NCBI RefSeq assembly: GCF_040958095.1
Contig: NC_091173.1
Coordinates: 20,325,082-20,389,081 of the forward strand
Reading direction: 5' to 3'
DNA from: Procambarus clarkii
Lineage: Eukaryota; Arthropoda; Malacostraca; Decapoda; Cambaridae
DNA length: 64,000 bases
The translations under genes were made by a program, and so were the position numbers. Below, piece by piece: positions 55,733 to 64,000 of the stretch. The notes beneath the pieces are model-generated. The model saw only the letters and a list, made by a program, of their open reading frames with translations, was not told the origin of the DNA and did no database searches. The number at the start of each line of letters is the position of its first letter. The stretch's first letter is position 1.

Positions 55733-55915
55733 CTACTTTCAGTAATCATCATTATCATTCATTATTTATGAGTTAGTAACCATCAGTAATTAATTATTAG
55801 TATCAATAATCGTCAGAAACATTACTCATCAGCGAGCATCAGTAATCATTAGAGTCATTACTCATCAGTGTCATTAATCATCAATGAGTACCGGCACTCA
55901 TCCATGTGATATAGG
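55733..55915. repeat. Degenerate catcagtaat repeats
   Basis: Irregular repeats of atcagtaat and cattactcatcag phrases; a decayed tandem. Confidence 0.6.
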
Positions 55916-56017
55916 CTCAGTACTGTCAATGGGTCTAGTCCAGTTTGTGGATTCATTTCGCCATTAAAAGGATGCTAACTCATAATGTTATATTAAACAC
56001 TGAAACACCACCTCATA

Positions 56018-56180
56018 ATGATGCTCGCACGCTACCTCACACTATGAAGCACACACTACCTCACACTACAAGGCCCACTACCTCACATTATGAGGCACAC
56101 ACTACCTCACACTACAAGGCCCACTACCTCACACTATGAGGCACACATTACCTCACACTACCTCACACTAAAAGACACAC
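56018..56180. repeat. 22-24-bp minisatellite (actacctcacactatgagg)
   Basis: Six to seven units alternating tatgaggcacac and acaaggccc endings. Confidence 0.85.
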
Positions 56181-56485
56181 TTCTTCATGCTATCAGCCCC
56201 ACTACTGGAGATATCACCACACTGTCACGCTAATGAGCGTGAAAGCTATTTTGGCCAGGCGCTACATATTACATTTGGCCACGTACAAACAGCTTACTCT
56301 GTACGTAAGGAACACTTACGCCTGTATGAGGAACACTTGCGGAAGGTCAGTACTCGTCTAAATTCGTCTAAATGATATATTTACCGATCACTAAATGTCC
56401 TGAGGGCGGTCTCTCGCGGTCTTCAGGGGGTCGGGACTGTGGGTATGTATGTCCTCTACTGTGTTGAACGTTCTGGCCACCTGTA
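56181..56485. other. No gene recognised
   Basis: Unassigned DNA. Confidence 0.4.
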
Positions 56486-56487
56486 TG

Positions 56488-56750
56488 TGTTTTGGGAGTT
56501 GTGGCTGTGTCTGTGTTTTGGTAGTTGTGGCTGTGTCTGTGTTTTGGTAGTTGTGGCTGTGTCTGTGTTTTGGTAGTTGTGGCTGTGTCTGTGTCTTGGG
56601 GAGTTGTGGCTGTCTCTGTGTCTTGGGAGTTGTGGCTGTGTCTGTGTCTTGGGGAGTTGTGGCTGTGTCTGTGTGTCTTGGGGAGTTGTGGCTGTCTCTG
56701 TGTCTTGTGAGTTGTGACTGTCTGTGTGTTTTGTGAGTTGAGAGTGTTGT
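56488..56750. repeat. 26-28-bp minisatellite (gttgtggctgtgtctgtg)
   Basis: Nine to ten units differing in ttttggta, tcttggga and tcttgggga endings. Confidence 0.93.
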
Positions 56751-56989
56751 GAGTTCATCCTCCCAGCGTGGTTTATGAGTTGTGAGACAAAATGATGGTA
56801 GTTGTGTCTGCTGGTGAACTACTGTAGCTATTGTTATTACCCAAGTGTTAGCATAATCGTGTGAAGTGTAATCCTCCGTTTTCTACGGTGTGTGTGGGAG
56901 ACTGTTGTCTATTGTACTGGAGAGTAAGTCCTTTCCCTCCCCCCCCCCCCCCACACACACACCACAAGAGAATTATCAGGGAAAAGCGC

Positions 56990-57145
56990 CAGGCTATTAC
57001 GACTATATAGCACTGAGAAGGGATCAGGATGAGGACTTGTGATGGGATGGGGAAAAGGAATGGTGCCCAACCACTTTGACGGTCGGGGGATTGAACGCTG
57101 ACCTGCATAACGCTCTACCGTCCAGCCCAAATGGTTATCTAACCG
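56990..57145 (-). mobile_element. tRNA-derived SINE, minus strand
   Basis: The minus strand has a ggacggtagagcgttatg A-box region and a gcgttcaatcccccgacc B-box. It matches the plus-strand copy at 63.13-63.28 kb (ggacggtagagcgacgg and gcgttcaatccccgacc). Confidence 0.7.
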
Positions 57146-57735
57146 CTACTTGCACCTGGCCATAGACCCAAATAACAAAACACTCATTGCGTCAGTCGTT
57201 GACCTTTGGCCTATTGACAACGAGCTGAATAGATTATCTGATTAACTACTTTACAGTTCCGCCAATAATTAGCAGCTGGAGGTCTTTTTTTTTTCCCCTT
57301 GCCCAAGAGGGCGTGAGCAGTGAACGAGGTGGGGGGGGGGGAGAAATTGTTGTCTCACTTCACATGTCATTTGTCGAAACAATAGCATCAAGAACAGTGC
57401 ATTTAGTTCTGGTGTTTATGATTGTGATGCTTTTGTCCTCGCGTCAAAGGTTCCTCTGGTGAGAGGCGGTGATCAAACAGCACATGGAACACCAGCAGTT
57501 GCAAGAGCAACAACAGTGGGGGTGCTGCAACAACAGAAGCAACACCACTAACAGGCACAGAGCAGGAAGAAGAGGTGTGATGGCAGGCAAATGCATGTGA
57601 CCAAGTTTAAGTAACAGCATTACCGAGTCTGCTGTTAGTGCACGCCCAGAGTTGAGCCCCCTCCGCTAAAGGTCACCTCGCTGCCATGTATTTAAAGATT
57701 TACTTTTCTGTGCCAGAGTCAAATACGAACGTGAA
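57146..57735. other. No gene recognised
   Basis: Includes a T-run/C-run at 57282-57300 and a G-run at 57330. No coding evidence. Confidence 0.4.
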
Positions 57736-57739
57736 TCTA

Positions 57740-58830
57740 AATGAAAGTATGATTGGGACTCCGAAAATGAAGGCGAAGGGAAGAGAAATAACAGTGCTGG
57801 AAGGAAAGGAACAAGGAACAGCCAAAGGATCCGAAGTCACTCATGGAACTCCTTGTACACAACAATATGGGGAAGACTTGCCAACTAGGGAGGAAAAACA
57901 GCGCAAGAAAAAACACTCAATAATAGAGAAAATCACCGTGAAAATATATAGAAAAACACAAGGAAAGGGAAATAAAAACTGAAGGGAAGAAAAACCATTG
58001 TGGCTGAGAAACATTCGTGAAAGAAAATGAAGGATCCAGAGTGAGAGAAATCTTTCAGAAGAGAACAATTAAATCAAGTAAACGATCGGATGATGGATCT
58101 TGTGAGTCATCATTCTCAAATGAAGGAAGATTGAATAGAAGACTGACGGCAGACGACAGAAAAAATACTTGATATCAGTGGGAGATGAAAGAGCAAAACA
58201 GCTTCAATGGAAGAACGGAAAAAAAGAGGAAGAATTGAAACCCGAGGGAAGCACCTGGCGAGCAGATAAAAGAGGAACAAGAGATAAGGAGATAAATTAG
58301 AGGAACCGGAAGACAACGAAGAGAAGGGAACTATGAGGAAAATGTACCAAGGCAACGAAACAAACAGGAGGAACTAGAAGAGAAAGATACAAACAGGAAG
58401 AAAGAGAAGACAATCAGATAAACAGGAGGAACCAGAAGAGAAAGATTCAAACAGAAGACAATCAGATAAACAGGAGGAACCAAAACCCAAAGAGATAAAC
58501 AGATGAAACTACAAGACAAGGATGAGGAAATGAATCCTATAGAAAAGTTGAAGAAAGATATAGAAGATAATGAAAGAAAGGGACCAAAGAGACAACCCAA
58601 CAGAGAAAGGGTGGAGAAAATAGAAGAACAAATGAACCAATGAAAGGCAGAAACAGTCAAGAATTTGCAGGGTCTATTAAAGGAGTTTTGGAAACAATGC
58701 AATTGTGTAAGGAATGAAGAGGGGGTGCAGTGACGCAGAGACAAAAGTCAATTATTATATGCAAGTTACCCAAGTCACAGAGAGAGAGACATGGAAGAAA
58801 AGACAAGAGGAAGGGTGCAAAAATATGTTA
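57740..58830. other. 1.1-kb purine-rich tract
   Basis: The plus strand is dominated by A and G throughout, with local duplications (gataaacaggaggaac, cagaagagaaagat at 58340-58500). Frames on either strand, including an ATG frame at 57686-57982, are rich in Lys/Glu or Ser/Phe for compositional reasons. Confidence 0.75.
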
Positions 58831-59344
58831 AAATCTTGCAAATGGTAATGGCAAGTGACCGAGGGGTCAGTGTGGCATAGGGAGGTATGAGGTGGAGCAT
58901 ATACGGCCAGTTAAGATAATATTCAGACATAAGGGGAATCTCTGGGCTGTGTACTGGCATACAAATTGGTTAATATAGGGATGTATATCTGAGTACATCT
59001 GAAGACGAGAGAGAGCAAGAGAGAAGAGGTAGGTAGACTGAGTGAAAATGACAAGAGACAGTAGCCGGTGAAAAAGTCGTTCACCGGCTACGTTCACCCG
59101 AGGCAGTCGTTCAAAGCAACCAACGCCCCGGCAACCCAGCTATAAAACATACACACGATAAAACAAACACACTTGCAACAAAACACATTGAAACGCTCAC
59201 AACAAAACACCCCCCCAAAAACCCATGCAGTTACCATCTCAGGTGCTTGCTAAACAGCACATTATATCACTTTAAAACTTTCAATAAAACATAAGGGGAA
59301 ACTTCCTCATGAAAAATAAAATACGTTAAGAAAGTCGCTTACTT
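58831..59344. other. No gene recognised
   Basis: A small inverted repeat tagccggtgaa/ttcaccggcta (59061-59088) is the only structure; otherwise unassigned. Confidence 0.45.
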
Positions 59345-60170
59345 TCCCTAATTAATAAAACTAACTTCTGTATCGTGCCAAAATTGGCCAGAGATGCACT
59401 TTTCATAAAAGAATTTTTTGTAACCGGTTAAGAGGCTATTATTTTGGTTTGATATTGAAGTGGTAAGAACAGGAGCTGCGACACCGAACTGGAGATGCAG
59501 AAGGCCACTGGTCAACGAACTTGCCTCTCTCAGCGCTCTCAGATACGAGGTCGTAGACCTTTGGATTGTACCTGGATGGGGTTCTGGGAGTTTGTGTACT
59601 CCCCAAAGCCCGGCCTGAGGCCAGTCTTGACTTGTGAGAGTTTGGTCCACCAGGCTGTTGCTTGGAGCGGCCCACAGGCCCACATATCTATCACAGCCTG
59701 GTTGGTCCGGCACTTCTTGAAGAAAACTATCTAGTTTCCTCTTGAAGGTGTCTATGGTTGTTCCGGCAATATTTCTTATGCTCGCTGGGAGGATGTTGAA
59801 CAACCGTGGACCTCTGATGTTTATACAGTGTTCTCTGATTGTGCCTATGGCATCTCTGCTCTTCACTGGTTCTATTCTGCATTTTCTTCCATATCGTTCA
59901 CTCCAGTATGTTGTTATTTCACTATGTAGATTTGGGACCTGGCCTTCAAGTATTTTCCATGTGTATATTATTTGATATCTCTCTCTTCTCCTTTCTAGTG
60001 AGTACATTTGGAGAGCTTTAAGACGATCCCAATAGTTTAGGGGCTTTATCGCGTCTATGCGTGCCGTATATGTTCTCTGTACTCCCTCTGTTTCAGCAAT
60101 CTCTCCTATTCTGAAGGGGGAAGTGAGTACTGAGCAGTACTCAAGCTGGGACAGTACAAGTTATTCGAAA
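59345..60170 (-). pseudogene. LINE RT C-terminal region and tail, third family
   Basis: The minus strand encodes LERRRERYQIIYTWKILEG, then ITTYWSERYGRKCRIEPV, NIRGPRLFNILPASIRNI and TTIDTFKRKLDSFLQEVPDQ. This is the C-terminal signature of CR1-type retroelement ORF2 proteins (RR-RY-IIY-WKILEG, G-RLFN-LP). The frame is open for about 180 codons to 59470 and includes transcribed tail-like sequence (ATG 60007 is internal). The upstream RT is missing. Confidence 0.85.
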
Positions 60171-60234
60171 AGTACAACCATTATGATGGGATCCCTCGAT
60201 TTGAAGGTTCTCGTAATCCATCCTATCCTAGTGT

Positions 60235-61190
60235 GCCAGTGTGTCATTGTGAGTCTGTATTGGTGTGTGACTGAGTCAGTGTGTTAGTGTGTCCGTGTGT
60301 GAGTGTGTCAGTGTCTGTGTGTGAGCCTTTGTTAGTGTGTCACTGAGTCAGTGTGTTAGTGTGTCCGTGTGTGTGAGTGTGTCAGTGTCTGTGTGTGTGA
60401 GTGTGTCAGTGTCTGTGTGTGAGTCTATGTTAGTGTGTGACTGAGTCAGTGTGTGAGTGTGTCCGTGTGTGTGTGTGTGTCAGTGTCTGTGTGTGTGAGT
60501 GTGTCAGTGTCTGTGTGTGAGCCTTTGTTAGTGTGTCACTGAGTCAGTGTGTTAGTGTGTCCGTGTGTGAGTGTGTCAGTGTCTGTGTGTGTGAGTGTGT
60601 CAGTGTCTGTGTGTGAGCCTTTGTTAGTGTGTCACTGAGTCAGTGTGTGAGTGTGTCCGTGTGTGTGTGTGTGTCAGTGTCTGTGTGTGTGAGTGTGTCA
60701 GTGTCTGTGTGTGAGCCTTTGTTAGTGTGTCACTGAGTCAGTGTGTGAGTGTGTCCGTGTGTGTGAGTGTGTCAGTGTCTGTGTGTGTGAGTGTGTCAGT
60801 GTCTGTGTGTGAGCCTTTGTTAGTGTGTCACTGAGTCAGTGTGTGAGTGTGTCCGTGTGTGTGTGTGTGTCAGTGTCTGTGTGTGTGAGTGTGTCAGTGT
60901 CTGTGTGTGAGTCTTTGTTAGTGTGTGACTGAGTCAGTGTGTGAGTGTGTCAGTGTCTGTGTGTGTGAGTGTGTCAGTGTCTGTGTGTGAGCCTTTGTTA
61001 GTGTGTGACTGAGTCAGTGTGTTAGTGTGTCCGTGTGTGTGAGTGTGTCAGTGTCTGTGTGTGTGAGTGTGTCAGTGTCTGTGTGTGAGCCTTTGTTAGT
61101 GTGTCACTGAGTCAGTGTGTTAGTGTGTCCGTGTGTGTGAGTGTGTCAGTGTCTGTGTGTGAGCCTTTGTTAGTGTGTCACTGAGTCAGT
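60235..61190. repeat. 97-bp higher-order repeat built on gtgtgtcagtgtctgtgtgt
   Basis: A gcctttgttagtgtgtcact marker recurs at 60521, 60617, 60714, 60812 and later, giving a period of about 97 bp. Inside, shorter gtgtgtcagtgtctgtgtgtg units alternate with a ccgtgtgtg unit. About ten higher-order units are present. Confidence 0.93.
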
Positions 61191-61480
61191 ACTCACCTAC
61201 ATGTGCTTGCAGGGTCGAGCTATGCTCCTAGTCCCGCCTTCCCAACACTCGTAAATTAATGCTATGACTCATTTCTCATGCTTTTCTCATATTTACATTT
61301 ACAAATTTTGAATCTAATTATCTTCAACGACTTCTGCATCTTACCTATTCTCTTTATTGACAGTTCTAACACTGAAAAAGTTCTTCCTGAAGTCTCTGTG
61401 AGTTGCGTCTCCAGTTTCCATCAGTGGCCCCTCGTTCTGTGGTTCCCAGTGTCGTGTGAGTCAGTATGTTCATCTATCAG
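61191..61480 (-). repeat. LINE 3'-end copy, diverged family
   Basis: Begins actcacctacatgtgcttgc, with tagtcccgccttcccaac and actgaaaaagttcttcctga boxes: the same layout as the main family tail but well diverged. Minus orientation, 5' truncated. Confidence 0.7.
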
Positions 61481-61830
61481 TGTGTGAGTCTGTATATAGT
61501 TTTTGAGCTTATAAAGAGACAGGGAAATTTAAATTCGACTGCGACATATAGCGAATCGTAAACAGAGCCATTGTAAAGAGGTATTTTTAAAAAACGAGAT
61601 ATAACCAGCGATATGTTTTGTTCATTTTTCGAGAATCATTAACTTTGTTCACTGTCACGTCACTTTGGATCATATTCCGTCATTATTTCCTGCCTGGGAG
61701 CATAATTCAGGCCACACACACACACCCTTAGGGTGACTCCCTCCATCTCTCAGGGATGACTGCCGTAATTTATTATTTGTATGATTTATTGATTTATATA
61801 TATACAAGAGTTCTTACATGCTTGTACAGC
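61481..61830. other. No gene recognised
   Basis: Unassigned DNA. Confidence 0.4.
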
Positions 61831-61839
61831 CACAGCACG

Positions 61840-62048
61840 CATAGCGGTTCAGGCAGGTCCTTAATCTTAATTTCCCCCAGAATACGACTCGCCGAATCGT
61901 TTAACAACCAGGTACCCATTCACTGCTGGGTGAACAGAGGCTACAGTTAAGGATTGGCGCCAAGTAAATCCTCCCCCGGCCAGGATACGAACCCAGGCCA
62001 AAGCGCTCGCGAAACGTGGGGTGAGTGTGTTACCACTGCCACGGGGAT
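61840..62048 (-). mobile_element. tRNA-derived SINE, minus strand
   Basis: The minus strand reads ccgtggcagtggtaacacac (A-box region) and ctgggttcgtatcctggcc (B-box), then gggggaggatttacttgg. The same family as 47.40-47.57 kb. Confidence 0.7.
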
Positions 62049-62169
62049 GCTGTCACTCTCTTAGCAACACTTCCTCCTCAACCTTCTCTCCATTAGGGAT
62101 AGTTTCCTACCATGTCCCTTGTCTTATGGATAGTTCCCTCGTAACTCACCTCCCTCAGCGATTGTTCCC

Positions 62170-62270
62170 CTCTTGTTATAAATTCAGATACTCGGAACAA
62201 GTTGCAAGTAGCACGGGCTATGGTGAGCCCGTAGTGGTCTTACCTGGCACAGGAGCGGTGATTGTTCCCC
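62170..62270 (+). repeat. Retroelement tail with CGGGCT hairpin
   Basis: cgggctatggtgagcccg (62214-62231) within a segment nearly identical to 2535-2640. Confidence 0.65.
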
Positions 62271-62374
62271 TGCATCAACATTCATATATTTTCCCGTCAC
62301 ATTTTCTTCGGCACTCTGAGGTGCACATTGTCTTCCTCTTTTAGATTATGCACTTCAGTTTTGGTCGGCGAAGT

Positions 62375-62535
62375 ATTGAGTGTCTGTGGTGGCGTGGCGG
62401 GTTAAGGCGCGCGTCTGGTAGTCACTGTGATGATGGTTCGAATCCCCGCACGGCTGGTTACCTGGTTGATGGGGTTCTGGGAGTTCTTCTACTCCCCAAG
62501 CCCGGCCCGAGACCAGGCTTGACTTTATGGCTCCA
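62375..62535 (+). mobile_element. tRNA-like SINE fused to LINE-terminus sequence
   Basis: An A-box-like tggcgggttaaggcgcgcg and B-box ggttcgaatcc define the head. The body, from ggggttctgggagttcttct to ggcccgagaccaggcttgac, matches 59578-59632, which lies on the antisense strand of the LINE at 59.3 kb. Confidence 0.7.
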
Positions 62536-62559
62536 ACTGATTTTCTCATTTGATGTTTC

Positions 62560-62835
62560 ACGTTCAATACACTCGCACCAAGTGATACATATTGGGTACG
62601 GTTACAGTCAGGAAAGACCTGGGTAAACACTGGTTTGAAAAGAGGGTTGTACAGATTTACGGAACTAATTATCGGATATACACGGGATCACAGGAGGATT
62701 TCAAGGGTAGGCTAGACATATACATTAATGAGTTTGAGTGAATATATAACTGCCTCGTATGGATCATACGAGCCGCCTCGTTTTGGCTAATAGGTCTTCT
62801 TTCGTCTTGGTAATTCTCATGTTCTAATATATTAT
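62560..62835 (+). pseudogene. LINE 3'-end fragment, second family
   Basis: The plus strand reads GTNYRIYTGSQEDF, GRLDIYINEFE, then AASFWLIGLLSSW in shifting frames, matching the fragment at 1.65-1.77 kb. The family's 3' end only. Confidence 0.6.
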
Positions 62836-63120
62836 TCCATGTCACTTGGAGATATTTCTCACTGTAATACCAGCGTGTCTGCCTGTATCTTATTATTGAC
62901 CAAAGGGGCGGGCTTTGTAATATAATGGATATTATCACTAATATATTATATCATTTATTTTTGGTTATCAATAATACAATTAATAATATCATAATTATCA
63001 ACGGAACAGCAAGGAAAGCACAAATAAAATAATTTAATAACATTGATGACAATGAAATTATTATCGTCATGAATCATTACTGTTTGTTTACCCGCCGTCT
63101 TGGCCTTCGTGTGCTGACCC
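62836..63120. other. No gene recognised; AT-rich
   Basis: Nothing supportable. Confidence 0.4.
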
Positions 63121-63124
63121 CTAC

Positions 63125-63283
63125 CCCTTGGACTGGACGGTAGAGCGACGGTCTCGCTTCGTGCAGGTCCGCGTTCAATCCCCGACCGTCCAAGTGGCAG
63201 GGTATCGTTCCTATCCTCTGCCCTATCCTAAATCCTTATCCTTTCCAAGTGTTATATAGTCGTAATGACTTAGTGCTTTCTAA
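63125..63283 (+). mobile_element. tRNA-derived SINE, interrupted at its 3' part
   Basis: ggtagagcgacggtctcgc and gcgttcaatccccgac give the tRNA-like head; the body ends cgtaatgacttagtgctttc, where another SINE has inserted. Its minus-strand relative is at 56.99-57.15 kb. Confidence 0.7.
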
Positions 63284-63406
63284 CACACAGAAATCACAAG
63301 AACGTGATGCATCAATTGTCGTAGCTCAGTCGATTAAGGCAGCGTCTGGGATGCTCTTGGACGCAGGTTCGAATCCTCATCACGGCTCTTGTGGATTTGT
63401 TCATTT
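63284..63406 (+). mobile_element. Single-headed tRNA-like SINE with 11-bp TSD
   Basis: Flanked by GTGCTTTCTAA at 63273-63283 and 63407-63417. The A-box tagctcagtcgattaaggc and B-box ggttcgaatcc are perfect; the leader is cacacagaaatcacaag and the tail gtggatttgttcattt. It is nested inside the preceding SINE and is the simple form of the two-headed element at 20.98-21.35 kb. Confidence 0.85.
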
Positions 63407-63656
63407 GTGCTTTCTAATTACTTTGTTGCTGACTACAGGGGAACACACACACGCGTGTGAGCTGTGTGTTGGTTCCGTTAATGTTTTCCTTACATTACTG
63501 CCCCTGTGGGCTCCGGGCGGTGGGTTAGGGCCCGCGGGCGCTCAAGTTATAACTGAGTTAGGTAACTTTGTGGTAACTCCTGGAGTGAGCGACGGGTCCT
63601 GTCTTTGGGGATTTGGCTCAGATGCCCAGCCTTCATTGTGACTGCTGAGTCTGACG

Positions 63657-63659
63657 TAC

Positions 63660-63685
<26 letters not shown>
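63657..63685. repeat. (GT)n microsatellite
   Basis: About 28 bp of GT. Confidence 0.9.
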
Positions 63686-63691
<6 letters not shown>

Positions 63692-63814
63692 ATGTATATC
63701 CCAGCACTGCTCTATTACCGAAGTTGGGACCTTGACTACCACCCCGTCACGGAGCCTGTGAGTCCTCTGGAGACTCACGCATCACCAGCTGCTGCCACCT
63801 GCAACTCTATATGT

Positions 63815-64000
63815 ACTCACCTATATTTTACTCACCTATTTGTGTCTGCAGGATCGAACATTGATTCTTGGATCCCGCCTTTCGAGCCATCGGTTGTTTA
63901 CAGCAATGACTCCGGCCCTATTTCCCAATCATACTTAGTTTTAAAATTATGAATAGAGTTTGCTTTGCCAACCTGTTCCTTAAGTGCATTCCATTTTTCC
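63815..64000 (-). repeat. LINE 3'-end copy, diverged family, runs off window
   Basis: Two starts, tactcacctatattttact and actcacctatttgtgtctgc, then cggatcccgcctttcgagcc-like boxes and a tgcattccatttttcc end. A minus-strand tail related to, but distinct from, those at 30.85 and 61.2 kb; continues past the window end. Confidence 0.65.

Noticed and set aside
55001-55745. A 168-codon protein with HYHSVPS repeats
   Set aside because: A 21-bp minisatellite read in frame; opposite-strand frames are equally open.
57686-57982. A 98-codon ATG frame rich in Lys, Glu and Thr
   Set aside because: Lies in a purine-rich tract with no motif; the composition alone explains it.
63318-63390. Functional tRNA gene at the single-headed element
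   Set aside because: It has its own target-site duplication and a non-tRNA leader and tail, so it is a SINE head.

Overview
This window looks like nuclear DNA of an arthropod, most likely a decapod crustacean and perhaps a freshwater crayfish. That assignment is inference. It rests on the very high microsatellite load, the many decayed non-LTR (LINE) retrotransposons and tRNA-derived SINEs, and TTAGG-type telomere-like motifs inside a transposon. Nothing indicates a prokaryote: there are no operons, and the long open frames lie almost entirely in simple repeats. Most of those frames open on GTG or TTG rather than ATG.

Layout. 0-8 kb: LINE reverse-transcriptase fragments, a zinc-knuckle LINE 3' end, a Penelope-like fragment and SINE debris. 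8.9-9.8 kb: the only convincing host-gene exon, encoding five SUMO-type KxE motifs and a C-terminal leucine zipper. 11.4-14.0 kb: a 34-bp minisatellite of about 75 copies. 16.4-17.5 kb: a dispersed element of unknown class, interrupted by a LINE tail and a 28-bp minisatellite; a relative lies at 42.9-43.5 kb. 18-33 kb: dinucleotide repeats, LINE copies of one CR1/Jockey-like family, and SINEs with readable target-site duplications. 34.37-34.75 kb: a candidate core promoter (TATA, Inr, DPE) with an ATG-free leader exon ending in a strong splice donor. 36.2-39.9 kb: a large inverted repeat of identical 260-bp tandem units, each holding a tRNA-Leu-like Pol III promoter. 41.4-41.8 kb: a MITE inside (TA)n. 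43-46 kb: several minisatellites. 46.4-46.75 kb: a weaker candidate leader exon. 48.7-56.8 kb: LINE tail, long (CT)n, a hairpin SINE and more minisatellites. 57.7-58.8 kb: a purine-rich tract. 59.3-64 kb: LINE 3' ends, a 97-bp satellite-like array and nested SINEs.

No genes can be shown to work together here. The window is mostly intergenic or intronic repeat DNA around one recognisable coding exon and one or two possible promoters. The most unusual structures are the 3.6-kb palindromic Pol III-unit array, a hairpin-bearing SINE-like family with full-length and hairpin-deleted copies, a SINE with two divergent tRNA-like heads and a 13-bp target-site duplication, and the zipper protein without a basic region.
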